From contig NC_081413.1 in assembly GCF_030272615.1 (NCBI RefSeq), forward strand, positions 552,385,136-552,449,135: a stretch of DNA of 64,000 bases, read 5' to 3'. A model generated the notes under the pieces. That model had not been told where the DNA came from, ran no database searches, and was given only the letters and a program-made list of their open reading frames with translations. Position 1 is the first letter of the stretch, and every line of letters starts with the position of its first letter. The position numbers and the translations under genes are program-made. This document shows, in pieces, positions 35,018 through 46,542 of this stretch. The DNA comes from Cryptomeria japonica. Lineage: Eukaryota > Streptophyta > Pinopsida > Cupressales > Cupressaceae.

Positions 35018-37713
35018 CTTCATGAAAAAGCATCACTTGGGCATATTCAAGGAAATATTGAGTAGTATGGCATTCTGGCAATCCTCGTCTTGACAATAAG
35101 TTTCATTGCAGAAGTACTTTTGGAGGATCAGAGATTATTGGAATTTCTTACCAGGAAATACAGAAAAGAAAAAAGATCCATCCAATTGCCTAATGGGGAT
35201 TCGTTCATCTGAATATCTACCGGGACCATTCAAGAGGTCTTTGGTATGAATTATGAGCCCTACATGCCCCTATCCTTTACAAACCTCGAAGGAGAGTATA
35301 CCCAAATGGACACTTCTCACATAATGTGGAAGTTAGCGATTCACAAGAAGGAGAAGGGACGACATATAGAGCAGGATGGTCCTCCCTTTGAAATCACTCT
35401 GTTCAGACAATAGTTGCAATACACATACTGAGCACACAGCAAGGTCTGCAGGGAAGAAGTTCCTGATGTTACAAGGATAGGCCCATTGATGTTGGCTGCA
35501 GACATTCAAATGCATGAACCAAGGCCATTTGATTCTGCAACTTACTTGGCAGAGAAGCTACATAAAGGATTCTTGAATTTGCAAATAGAGCCTAACCCTA
35601 CTTTCAAATTTTACTCATTGCTAATGCATATGGTTTTGTTTCATGGGAAAATGCAAGGTTTGTGGCCAAAAGAATTAAAGGTGACTTCCAGGAACAAGGA
35701 AGGACATGACCAACCAATCCAATTATGGGTATCCCTATGGGACTCAAGGTTCGACAAATCACACTATGTGTTGTTTGAAGAATACTTTGTGAAGCCCTTG
35801 TATAAATTATTTGGGGTGGAGTGTGATGGGTCTATCTCACTGGAGATTAAGAGATTCTTGAGACCCCATGCTTTTGGAGACACCAGAGTCAACCACAATT
35901 GTGGTTACTGGTTTGTATGCCAGAATTTTACCTTTTTAGGGTTTATGGTTTTGAGGGAGTTTCATATATGTTTCCCACATTACTTCCTGATAGGATTGCC
36001 TATTTAAAAATTGTTAGGCAGCTTAGCATATCAAATGCCAAGCATTTAGCTAGTGCACACAAGCAGGTGTTTATGCCTGGCACTTTACATTTTAGAGATT
36101 TCACCATTGTCTCTACTAAGGCTTATGAAATGATAGAAAAGAAGGTGGTAGAGGAGTACAATCTATATGGACACTAAGCTTGGAAGAATTATGATCCAGA
36201 GGGATACATCCACCATTGTAGGAAGAGCCAAAATTTGGGATAGTATTTGCATATCCCCTTAGAGGTTGAAGATCTATTCAGAAATAAGGAACAAAATGAG
36301 GTTGTTGCGGTTTTGGAGCAATTGAACAAAGATTGGAAGAACAGAATTAGAGGCTTAAGGAACTAATAGAGGAAGGAGATTCTGAGAGCAGGTCCGATGA
36401 GAATATAGCTGTATCAACCCTCAGAGCACCTAACTTAGAAGAAGTGGCAGAGAGCCATGAGCAAGCCATGGTGAGAATGAATGCAAATGCAGATGTAAGA
36501 ATGGAAGAGCATGTTGCCTTTATTGCAGATGAAGTTTTTGTACAGTCTAAAGAGTTCAAATAATTTTTGTATCACTACAAAGGGAAAAAATTGAGGGAGA
36601 GCATCCCAAATGTTACCCCGGAGAATGAAGCAAAGATGCTTAAGAAATTGAAAGAAGACATTGATGCAGAGGTGGTCATAATGACACCATAGAGAGAGAG
36701 AGACAGCTTCTTACAGAGGCAGGTGTCATCTTGTTCCCAGGTTGGGACTTAAGTTCCTCTTTCATTTTTGATAGCTTTCTGATAGAAAGGATGTAAAGTT
36801 AGATATACAGGGTGTAAATGATATTTTATTGAATCAAGGTATGATCCAAATGAAGAGGAAATGTTGCTCTGGGCCCTATACCCTCCAAATAAGAGACCCA
36901 AAATTATAGATGTAGATAAGGCATTTGGTCATATGATGAAGCTAAAAGTGGGAGAGGTTAATCCAATTGTCACCGCAAATTTGGGGATTGACATTGCAAA
37001 ACTGAATAAGGCCCAAATGCAGTGGGTAGTAAAAGAGGGTCAAAAATATAAAAGATTATATGAAGACTTATTAAGAGGTCGTGGACATGAAGTTCCACAG
37101 ATAGTAGATACTAGTGCTCAGTGGAAGAAGAAGTATGAGGAGCAGATGAAAGAGAATATCAAGTTAAGGAGGTAAATCTGAACTGCCAGGGTCGATGTTC
37201 CTTGTGTTCTATTGACTAATAGGTTTGAGCATTTATTGGAAATCCTCTAAGAATTCTAGGCAAATTGTCAGAAGACCCTGGACAATATGGTTTCTTATAA
37301 AAGGATCTTGATGGGGTTGAAGGCACTATTGAAGGATAAGAATGCCAATGAGAAAATAGTTGAGAAGATCCAGAGAAGGTTGAAGAAACACAAGGCATTT
37401 GGCGTAGATACTAAGCAAGAATTTACTGACTGCAAGGATATTGTTAGGTATTTTATACCAGATATTGTGGATGATGCAAAGCAGTTTAAAGAAAGAGGGA
37501 TTTGGATTACAGAATGCCAGAATATACTAAACGCATCCCTTGATGTTGCTTGAGCAAATATTTTGGACATGAAGGAAACAAGTGATCAGATGGAGAAGAT
37601 GGTTACCATGGAGATCACTGTCAAAGATACCGTGTTCAACGGTAGCACTCATAAGCACATCAAGTATTTGGAGCATATGCAAAAATGTAACACATTATTG
37701 GACGACCAAAATT
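35018..37713 (+). pseudogene. Unrecognised coiled-coil protein family, copy B
   Basis: Reading across frames gives about 900 codons. The N-terminal part has LTRKYRKEKRSIQLPNGDSF and IQEVFGMNYEPYM. The best conserved part follows: FYSLLMHMVLFHGKMQ, QPIQLWVSLWDSRFDKSHY, LEIKRFLRPHAFGDTRVNHN, then in the next frame FRVYGFEGVSYMFPTLLPD and LKIVRQL (35480-36040). This aligns with copy C (YSMLMHMFLFKGMEYFG, MPVQLWSADLSWDKEDASY, FRVYGFRGTPYLLPYQVP, AKIMRQI). The C-terminal part (36300-37713) is charged and coiled-coil-like (WKKKYEEQMKENIKLRR, KIVEKIQRRLKKHKAFGV). Stops near 35202, 35414 and 36175 and a frameshift near 35935 break it. No enzyme motif is visible. Confidence 0.65.
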
Positions 37714-37851
37714 GACTTCTTAGTTTGAAATTTTGTTTTATGTCTAGCAGTTAGGTGTTAGGTTTTAGTTAAGTTTAGTTTAGCATGATGAAAGGGTATG
37801 TCCTTTCATTTGAATCCTCTGGCTCATGTATATGTAATGAGTCACTTTTGT

Positions 37852-37884
37852 ATCAAAGGGGGAGATAGATAGATAGATAGACAT
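37852..37884 (+). promoter_or_regulatory. Polypurine-tract-like sequence and (TAGA)n after copy B
   Basis: TATCAAAGGGGGAGATAG at about 37852 closely resembles the polypurine tract that precedes the 3' LTR in plant Copia elements (compare CAAAGGGGGAGAAGAT at 55357 and AAAAGGGGAGAT at 55448). A short (TAGA)n follows. If it is a genuine tract, copy B was the internal gene of an LTR element, but no TG...CA LTR was found after it. Confidence 0.4.
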
Positions 37885-38857
37885 TTTCGGCCATGAGGTG
37901 GGCTGCAAGTATTATGTTTTAGAAAAGTCTAATAGGAATGAGAAGTTTAGTCTATGCAAACAGAATGTATTGGAGTATTTTGTAAGTGCAATTTTTGTAT
38001 ACACTCTTATTTGAGAATTTAAATATACAAGATTTCATGTCTTTATCTACAAATCGTTGTGTGTAATTTTGTGTTTGATGAAACCATATGTCCTCTTGAT
38101 AAATATTTTTTGATTTGCTATGATGTGTCATCACATGATGTGGTATTGAATGTAAAGTTGGGTTTATATTATTCATACAACACATAATGAAACCTTGACA
38201 GTGATGATCTTATAATTGTCTCTTGAGTCATTAAGAATCGAATGAAAAATTGACAATAGAAATTCACATACATATGATCACCTTGATTTAATGAATCTAT
38301 ATATGCCCGACATTTATAAACTCTCAACCTATGCTAGACCCAGTCATCAAATTCATGCAAATTTATTGATTATCCATGAAAAGGAATTTAAGTATACTTA
38401 ATTTTCCTCCTTGAGGAAAAAACCTAAGACATTCTCATAATTTGCCTTGCAAATCGTTGGACCAAATTGTTTAACTAAACATTCATAGATCATTTAATCA
38501 AAATGATAACAAGCATACAGACACAAAGAAAACATAGATTTGGGCTCATAAATGATTTGATTGTATATTAATATTCTCTCATCAAAGTTTTACATAGACA
38601 CAAAATGATCCTCAAAAATGCCAAAACAAAATCCTATATATATTTTGCCAGAGCTTTCATACAAAATTCTTGCGATCCCCTTCTAGGTAGTCTTGGTATC
38701 CACTTATAGAAAATAGGATGCAACAAGCTTCGGACTTCCCTAGAAAATATTCCTATCCTAACCATAATCCCCCCCAAAAAGTTACATCAATTACAAAATA
38801 TTGTAGTACTAGGAGCACAACTGATTCTGAAATGTATTCCTATGCAAATCAGGTTGC
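37885..38857. other. AT-rich spacer between converging copies B and C
   Basis: No gene seen. CCCCCCCAAAAAGTT at about 38768 would read as a purine-rich tract on the minus strand, downstream of copy C. Confidence 0.4.
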
Positions 38858-40314
38858 CTATGAACTGCCACGTGTCGGGGCGTAGATGGGACCTTCCTCT
38901 TCTTCTGTTTCTTTCAAAATATATTTGTTTTCCCATATTTTGAATGTATCATCATTAGGCCACAAGAATTTAATGATTTTTTTCTTCAATTTGTTCCAAC
39001 TCTTCCATGATTTTGTCAACTGTTTAACTGCCTTCTCCAAAAAGCCGAAATGTGATTTTATTTTCTCAATTTCCTCAATACTCTAAATAAATAAAGAAGT
39101 ATCATCCATGTTTATAATGTTATTAATTCTCTGGCACAATTTATGACCCAGCTCCTCAATCCATACTTTATCTTTTATCTTGTTGGTGCTCAAAAAACCT
39201 CTAGGAAACAATTCAAATTTTTCACTTGCATACTCCTTTCGGTACAAGTTTGCCCTCCTTTTGATGTTAACTCCTTCTGCCACAAAGCTGGACAACTCAT
39301 TTTCTAATTCACAAGTAGGTCTGATTATGACATCAACACCTTCTTCTTCCTGGGACAAAGAATATATAGTCTTCAAATCCACCTCTCTGGTGGTTCATTT
39401 ATCCAAAATTGGCTCCAAAGTAGCCTTTTCTTCTTTGAAAGAATCTAAAAGACTTATTACCCTTCTCATATGTATATACACAATTACTAACCCAATAGTA
39501 TTGGCAAACTTCAAAATAATACCCCTGATCTTTTCCTCATACTTATTTGCAAAAATTGTTTGAGCTTGCCTCAATCTCTCAATCTCATCCTGAATATTCT
39601 CAGCTTATTGGAAACTAGGAGTCATGGGAGAAGGAGGGAATTCAATAATTGGGCTAGAAGGAGGGGGACTTAGCATGAGAAGAAGCAATCATCGATTGGG
39701 AAGACTCACCCCTTTGATGTTGTGCTTCCAATTTACTCTTTAGCTCTAAGGTCGTGCTAGCAGCTTCTACTACCCTTGTGTTTTTGACTCTTTTCACAAT
39801 CATGCCCCCTGAGTAATGAGATTCTGAGAAATCTCTCCTTCTTTTATTTTCCTCTCTTTTAAGTGACAAAATTACAAGGGTTGCATGGTCATTACTGTAA
39901 TTCATTCCCTCTAAAGGCTTGGTCACCTTCCTTACTGCATCAAAAACTATTACATCGGCTATGTCCCATTCTAGGAGAATTAGCACTCCAGCATCTGCAA
40001 TCAATTTTCTCCCTTCCTCGGGGGTAATTGCTTCAAACTCTCTCACCATTTCATGCTTTATTTCTGCTTCAACAGTAGATGTATCCTTATGGGGTTGTTC
40101 AACTTTCCCCTTTTCACACCTTTCTTTAAACTACCCTATATGCCTTCACCAAACAAATTGTAAAAAGTCTCTTGTCTTTACAAAACTGTTATCAGCCAAA
40201 AATTCATCATTGATGATAGGATCCGCTCCTCTACCTGCAAATTCTTCAACAATCAGATCCATTTTGGCACCTGCTAGCTCTTCTGGCATCCCTTCTTTCA
40301 ATTCTCCATATGTA

Positions 40315-40319
40315 CATGC
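40315..40319. repeat. Left target-site duplication CATGC of solo LTR
   Basis: Identical to 41898-41902, directly outside the TG and CA ends. Confidence 0.92.
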
Positions 40320-40734
40320 TGTAGTCACATAAATCTGTCCACTTAATTAAATGAATATTTAGTATTTATTTGATTATTTAACCATCAATTAATAATTAAT
40401 TAAATTAATATATTTAATTAATTCATCTTAACCCTCTTCTCCTATTAATTAAATAAATTATTCAATTTATTTGATTTAATTCACTTAACCAAATTCAGAC
40501 TATTAATTAAATAAATAAATCATATTTGTTTAATTAAATCTTCTATCACATTTAAATAAATTAATATTTATTTGAAATCCCCCAAAATCCCACCTCTCAC
40601 ATTTAAATAAATTAACATTTATTTAATTCACCTTTATCCTTCACCCACTTGTATTTTCCTACAAATGCAAGTTGCACAACTATTTTAAATAAATTATTTA
40701 TTTAAAATCCTATTTATCCTCACCCACTTGAAAC

Positions 40735-40865
40735 CTTTAATGGTTTCCCTTAAAGTCTTCAAACTTAATGGCTTCCCTTGAAGTCTTCTTAAGACTTTAA
40801 TTGCTTCCCTTAAAGTCTTCAAGCCTTTAATGGTTTCCCTCAAAGTCTTCAAGCATTTTAATGCT
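40735..40865 (+). repeat. Tandem repeat of about 33 bp in solo LTR U3
   Basis: Four units of the type CTTTAATGGTTTCCCTTAAAGTCTTCAAG follow one another. Such U3 repeats often hold transcription-factor sites; that role is inference. Confidence 0.85.
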
Positions 40866-41490
40866 TTATCTTCCTTTTTCTCATTTAAATAAATTAATAT
40901 TTATTTGAATATTTATCCAAATGCAAATTACACCATTTAATTGAAATAAATGATTTTATTTTAATTGAAAATACCAAAATTCCTCCCACTTGCATTTTCC
41001 TACAAAATCCACTTGCATGCTTAAACCCCTTCCAGATTCTTCTAAACCCTTCCTAATTAACCTAATCCATCCGCTAAATATTGTCACATTCCTAAGCAAA
41101 TTGGAGTCACTTCTCAAAGACTCCAAAGTCTTTGAAAAGCAATTAATACTTTATGTGTTCAACAAATTAACCTCTAAAGTCTTCCAAACCACTTATGGCT
41201 CTTACATGACCATTAATGGTTAATTCCACTTGCACCCATGGTTAAGGACTTTGACCCCTAACTTAACCCTCATGTAAGCCATGTGTCTCTTCAAAGCATT
41301 TATTTCTTTGACTAGGTTAGCCATCATGTCCCCTCAAGCATTTAATGCTCCTTATCTCTCCTCTCAAGCCTCCTCATGGTGACACTTGTCAACATGGGAT
41401 TGGGTTGAAAGTCTCACATGGATTGAATATCTTTCAATCCTAACCCTTGTTAAGATTACTCAATCTTAACCCTTCATTTCCCCATTTCTT

Positions 41491-41500
41491 CTATAAATAG
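41491..41500 (+). promoter_or_regulatory. TATA box of solo LTR
   Basis: CTATAAATAG is followed by AACCCTTCTCCTCAAGCAAAG about 30 bases downstream, a typical start-site context in plant LTRs. This indicates plus orientation, opposite to the interrupted gene. Confidence 0.75.
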
Positions 41501-41897
41501 AACCCTTCTCCTCAAGCAAAGAAGAAAGCATTAGAGTATTGTTGTTATACTGGTATTAGCATAGAGCTTTTTCATAGCATCACTATCTACACTTGCATAG
41601 CATTTGCTTATCATATTCAACCATCCTGAATCTCCATATGGCATCCATGGATAGTGCTAAAAGCTGAGAGCTACACTCATTTGGGACTTGGAGAGGAGAG
41701 GAACAAGGGAGGAGCAACTATGAGCATCTTGATTAGCTATTTTATTCTATGTCTATATGCTTTCTATTTCATGCTTAATATATCTCTTGATATGCCTGTT
41801 TAGGATAATCTTTTGTTGCTAACACTAACGTTTGTTTCTTGTGCTCTTGTGTGTGTTGCCATCAAATAGATTTTCTAATCCTTTTTGCAGAGCATCA

Positions 41898-41902
41898 CAT
41901 GC
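41898..41902. repeat. Right target-site duplication CATGC of solo LTR
   Basis: Identical to 40315-40319. Confidence 0.92.
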
Positions 41903-43891
41903 AATCTCCCCTAAGCTTCCTAGCTGCAGTAATTGCTCACCAACTGCCTACTCATGACCTATAAATAATGGGGATTGAGAAGGAGAATATAGGGATTGAC
42001 TTGACTATGCCTCTTTTTCCAACCTCTGCCTTTTTGGGGAAACTTGTGAGTGAAGGGCATCCTCCATTGGCCTCTTTCCCTTTGACATAGAAGGTTCATC
42101 CCTCCTAGTCATTACCACATTATATCCTGATTTCTTATACATTACATACTCTCTAGGGGGGATGACTTTGGCCAAAATGGGCTTAGTCAATACAAGCTTG
42201 GCTTTCTCAGGGTCTACCTTCATTACAACATCCTTCTTCTCATTCAGAGTCTGCATTGCATCTTCAAAGTATCCTATCAAAAAATGATCCTCTACTCAAA
42301 TGGGTGAAATCTTTTCAAAGGATCATAAATCTTGTCAAAAAATTGGACAAAATCAAGGGTCTTCTTGTATGCCAACCATTTTTCCTTTTTTACTTCTGCT
42401 CATCCAAATTAAATTCATTTCTTATCAGATCTTTAGGGAAGTGAAATTGATGAATTCTTCACCTGCACCTGACTTTCTTCCTAAACATACCATTGAAGAA
42501 GTCTTCAGGATCAGAAAACCTAGCCACTATCGTTGACAATCTGTATGGCTGAAGGAACTTCTCAAAATGTAGCCAACCACCTTTGGTTACTACAAATTGA
42601 TGTGCCATGGTGACTATTGGTCAGATTTTCCATCTTCCTTTATTCGTCAGCTCGTCTTCTTGTAGGCGTCCAATTTGCCTCATAATTTTAGCAATACCAA
42701 TCTTCAAAGGGACCTGATAGGGGAGCAAATATGGGGTTCCCCTAAAACCATATACTCTAAAAACAATAGAAATAGGATATAAGATTATGTCACCCCAATT
42801 GTGCACAATCTTGATTCTCTCTGCAAACTCCTTAGGTCTGATGAATTCAAGGAGAACCTTTGGGATCCTATGGTTCTCTTGACACAGACTAATTCTAAGC
42901 TTAGATGCAAAGCATCTATCAAACTTCAGATAGCTAGCATCTTCTTTGTCCCAAGACAGATCTGCACTCCATAACTGAACTGGCATGTCTTCACCATCCC
43001 TTTCTCTTAGTAGGTCCATATCTTTTCCAAAATATTCCATGCCTTTAAACAAGAACATATGCATCAACATGGAATACCAGCCAAAAGGTCTATCCACTTT
43101 AGCATTATTTATCCCAATTAAACCCTCATGAATGACATCTGCACCCTAAGGTGCAAAATCATATGCTACTGCTAAGGACAAGTTCAAAATTTGTGCCATC
43201 ATAATCATATAATGAGTAGGCATGACATTCTCTGCATCTTCTCTGAAAATTTGACATAGAGACCAATATACACCCTTAGACCTTAAAGTGAAGAAATTCA
43301 TAGGGAAAGGCTCCATTGTGCTAGGGCCTACCAATGTTAAGCCTCCTATCTTTGCAAAAATTTCCTTCAATGGCCCATTCCTAAGATGATCCTTCTGAGC
43401 ATCATAGACCTTCTTGAGCATTTCAAAATCAATGGGTTCTAAATAACTTGAGGCTTCATTCAGCTGGAATACCCTTCTAAGTTCATCATCAGTAATTTCA
43501 ATTAGGGGGGCCCCATTTACATTCCTCATAGTCCTACTGATAGGGTCATATCTTTTTGCAATCTGGGTCAACAAATCAATGTCCATGAAAACTCTAGGGA
43601 CCACGAGTTTCCCAACATCTAATTCCCATATATTATTTATAGGAACAGGTGTATTTCGTTGGCCAAACCTACCCTGAATAGACCTAAACCTGTTGTGCCT
43701 ATCTGGGGATCTCTCAACAAACATCCCTTGTCATATAAACCATCACCAATCTGTAGGTGGGGAGATTTGGGCACAAGTTCCTTTATTTTGGTTGCACTAT
43801 TTGTGGATTGAACCAATTATTCCAAAAAGTCATCGCAAATAGCCCTCTCTTGGTAATCTATCTTTCCCTTAAATTCTCTTTGTGGTGCCAT

Positions 43892-44118
43892 CTTATCAAT
43901 CTAAAGCTATCATCACTTCAATTATTATTCAAATAACCCCTTCTAAATTTCCAGCACCAAACAATGTCACACAAACAGGTATTGCAAAGCACAGTCGCAG
44001 AAAAACTTACTTGTCGCCTAAGAAATCACAAAAACCACACACCTACTCTCTGCTAATCTTCTTGAAAGCTTTTTGCAATTTGAATTTCAAAACAATTTCT
44101 TATGGGGCACCTTAGCGA
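43892..44118 (-). promoter_or_regulatory. Probable 5' leader of copy C
   Basis: This stretch lies between the copy C start codon and the non-coding repeats at 44.1-45.0 kb. No primer-binding site of the TGGTATCAGAGC type is visible. The short plus-strand frame here is not gene-like. Confidence 0.35.
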
Positions 44119-44199
44119 CAACTGAGCATTAATTATCATCAATAGGGTTGTGTACTTCTACAATTAATTCTTTAAAATTTCAAATTTCGGCTCCAACGG

Positions 44200-45010
44200 A
44201 CCAAAAGGGCTTCTTCTAAGTATTTTTCCCTTCAGTCGTTGATCCGTAATGAGTAAAGGTCGAGCATCTTCTTATCACTATCTACCAACAATCATTAGAT
44301 CATGTGCATTCAAAACTCCCTTTAATCACTTTAGCCTTCAAAGTGGGCCCACCATTTTGTCACTCGCCTGCTCTTTGTCACTGATCCACGGTGGTTAAAG
44401 GTCGAGAATCTTCCCATTGCGGTCTACCAACAGCCGTTGATTTCCTTTGGACTTGTTAACCTTTAACACATCTGGTCCACCCGCCACCCACATTGGTTGA
44501 GCCCACCATTCATTCACTAGTTCGCAAAGAGTAAAGGACGGGCATCTCTTCATAGTGGTCTAGTGACAACCGTTAGATCATGAACTAATTGTTCGATCGT
44601 TAAGGTCCTTTGTTACTTAGTCGTCACCACTAAACCATTACCGCTAGCTATCTCTATTAACTATATGCATTAACTATTTGACCGGCCCCGCCGCTAGTGG
44701 CTTTTCGCTAGGTCGCAATGAATATTCAACATGCAACTTCCCATTGCGGTGTCACAACAACCGTTAGATCAAAATAAACTTATCCGGCCTATAAGAACCC
44801 GATGCATACATAAAGGAAAATACTTAGGACTTTAGGAAACTATGAAACATTTCAAATTTAATTAAAACCCACCCAAACCTAGAACTCAAAATGACCCCTT
44901 TCAACAACACAGGGACCCTTCCACTTAAGTGAAAAAAGCAACGAGCAAATAGAAGTGATTTCGAAATAATGCGACGCAAAGGTTTTTTTTTAAAGATTTT
45001 CAAAGGGATC
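44200..45010 (-). repeat. Non-coding repeat with internal subrepeats (inverted partner at 47795-48430)
   Basis: The reverse complement of this segment follows the same block order as 47795-48430. Blocks include TGGAAGGGTC, TATGCATCGGGTTCTTA, TTTTGATC-AACGGTTGT, AATGGGAAGTT-CATGTTGA and GAATGGTGGGC. Internally a unit around CAACCGTTAGATCA and TCCCATTGCGGT is repeated three or four times (near 44290, 44410, 44565 and 44755). It lies directly upstream of copy C and may be its promoter or LTR. Confidence 0.6.
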
Positions 45011-45899
45011 AATCCAAAATTTGGAAAATTAAGGTTATCAAGAAAAACTTCCAACAACATCCAAAACACTGATAACACCATAGAGGAATAAAAGGAGGGT
45101 GTATCAGAATGACCTACGCCGATGTCATATAAAGGTGAAAGTAGAACCTAGCCAGGAGGCGAAGTGATCGGTAAGACCTATGCCGATTGAAGGACGACTG
45201 TCGCCAAATAATTGAATTATCGAAAAAGTTATGCCGATTAACCATTGTGAAATCTGATTGCAAAACCCTAAACCTTCCATTATTAAATGTAGAGAACGGG
45301 TAGATTGGTGTTCGCACAAGGCAAATCATAGGAGGATTTCAGTTGAGTAAATGCTTCTAATCCGTCAAATACATATATGAAGAGTTGGTACAAGGATTTT
45401 GCATAACAGTTTGCAGCTAACAGAGAGATTGAAGCTATATTAAACTACAGAAAAGGCAAAACTAACAACTATAGATCAATACTTCATGTGACAGAAAATT
45501 TGTATTTGACTACATCAATACTTAACAAACATTGTGTTGAAAAATTGGCAGCATGAAGTGTAAGAAGCATTGGTTCTTTACAAATTGTAATGTCCACCAT
45601 CCATCATCAGTACATGTAGATGAAAAATGAAATCTTTAAATGTCAAAATATTGGCTACAAAATGACCATCAAAGGCGCTCCATGCACCTATAGTGGTGAG
45701 CCATTTCTAACACAGTGTCAGCTGACAATTTTTCCTATTTACCATAACAAGATGTTTTATAACATAGTGGGTAAGTACCTAAAATAGTGCTACTGCTAAT
45801 TTTACAAAATTATTCCTATTTTCTTCAATAGGGTCATAGAAGTGTAGTTTTAAGTGACATATGCAAAACAGGAAATTGTATATAAACAACAAAACTAAT
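45011..45899. other. No gene recognised
   Basis: Words such as GCCGATGTCAT, GATCGGTAAGACC and GCCGATTAACC suggest extension of the 44.2-45.0 kb repeat to about 45.34 kb. The overlapping short minus-strand frames at 45114-45329 are not recognisable. Confidence 0.4.
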
Positions 45900-46482
45900 T
45901 CCCAATGTATTGGAGTATGACAACCATGTTCTCTCCAATCTTTGTTACTTTGACAGCGGCTGGTGCCGAGAGCCAGTTATCATCAGAATTGAGTAGTTTG
46001 CAGAAGGGATCCAGATTCCCATTCCTCACCCCTACCCTAAACACCTCCCATGCCTCTTGGATGAAGTTCTTCCTCCTCTCCTATGCTGCCCTTTTTTGGG
46101 CAATTTCCTCATCTTTACTGGCTAACTCCTCTTATTCAGAGGAGATATAGTTGGTGTGGTTAAAATAGATGCCGAGGGTGCTTACCCAACAATCAGAATC
46201 CAACTCTAGAATGGCATTTGCCAAGGCCTGTCCATCAAACAAGCAAACCAAGTCATCAATCCTCTGTATGGTTGCTTCCTTTGAATCGAATATGTCAACC
46301 ATAGGGCAAATGACAGCCTCATAAACAAACCCATCACACCAGTGTCGATTAGCACCCAATATACCATTAGCCACCCACCATACAACATTCCAGAGCACAT
46401 CATTTGCTTGAAATAGCTGACTGTATTGGGCCTGGATCGATCCCTCTCTACACAGGCAACTGAGACCAAAATGATGCACCAT
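45900..46482 (-). pseudogene. Unknown protein relic with two in-frame stops
   Basis: A single minus-strand frame runs from ATG 46482 to TAG near 45900 (about 194 codons). It has only two interruptions, TAA after YISSE and TAG after KRAA. Recognisable stretches are NDVLWNVVWWVANGILGANR, DSDCWVSTLGIYFNHTN, EELASKDEEIAQKRAA and LDPFCKLLNSDDNWLSAPAA. The constant frame across two stops shows it was once coding. I do not recognise the family. A TATA-like CTATATATAAGG lies about 50-60 bases upstream. Confidence 0.55.
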
Positions 46483-46529
46483 CGATTCAGATCAATACTT
46501 TCAGGCTTAAGACTGCAATCTAAACCATT

Positions 46530-46542
46530 CCTTATATATAGT
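46530..46542 (-). promoter_or_regulatory. TATA-like box upstream of the 46482 relic
   Basis: The minus strand reads CTATATATAAGG, about 50-60 bases before the ATG at 46482, a plausible promoter spacing with a short leader. Confidence 0.4.

Larger units (their letters stand above)
40320..41897 (+). mobile_element. Solo LTR (about 1.58 kb) inserted in copy C
   Basis: The segment begins TGTAGTCACATAAATC and ends GCAGAGCATCA, so it has TG...CA ends. It is flanked by a perfect 5-bp duplication, CATGC (40315-40319 and 41898-41902). Removing it and one CATGC restores the minus-strand frame of copy C. It contains a TATA box (41491) and internal tandem repeats but no coding region, primer-binding site or second LTR. 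The missing internal part is best explained by LTR-LTR recombination. Confidence 0.93.
38858..43891 (-). pseudogene. Unrecognised coiled-coil protein family, copy C, split by a solo LTR
   Basis: The start ATG is at 43891-43889 (MAPQREFKGKIDYQERAICD). A frameshift near 43730 leads into two long open parts (43724-43146 and 43097-42621), separated by a single stop. Motifs include RYDPISRTMRNVNGAPLIEI, YSMLMHMFLFKGMEYFG and FRVYGFRGTPYLLPYQVP. A middle part ends in a basic segment (SKGKRPMEDALHSQVSPKRQ, about 42040). After removal of the solo LTR the frame continues without a shift: QLGSLGEIA before it and CTYGELKEGMPEELAG after it. The rest (40314-38858) is charged and coiled-coil-like and ends near KSWKSWNKLKKKIIKF. 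Total coding length without the LTR is about 1,150 codons. It is the most complete of the three copies. Function unknown. Confidence 0.7.

Noticed and set aside
39180-40332. Plus-strand frames of 127 and 137 codons
   Set aside because: Antisense shadows of the copy C coiled-coil region; the minus strand aligns with the other family members.
41491-41500. Promoter of a host gene
   Set aside because: The TATA box lies inside a solo LTR with proven target duplication and no downstream plus-strand gene.
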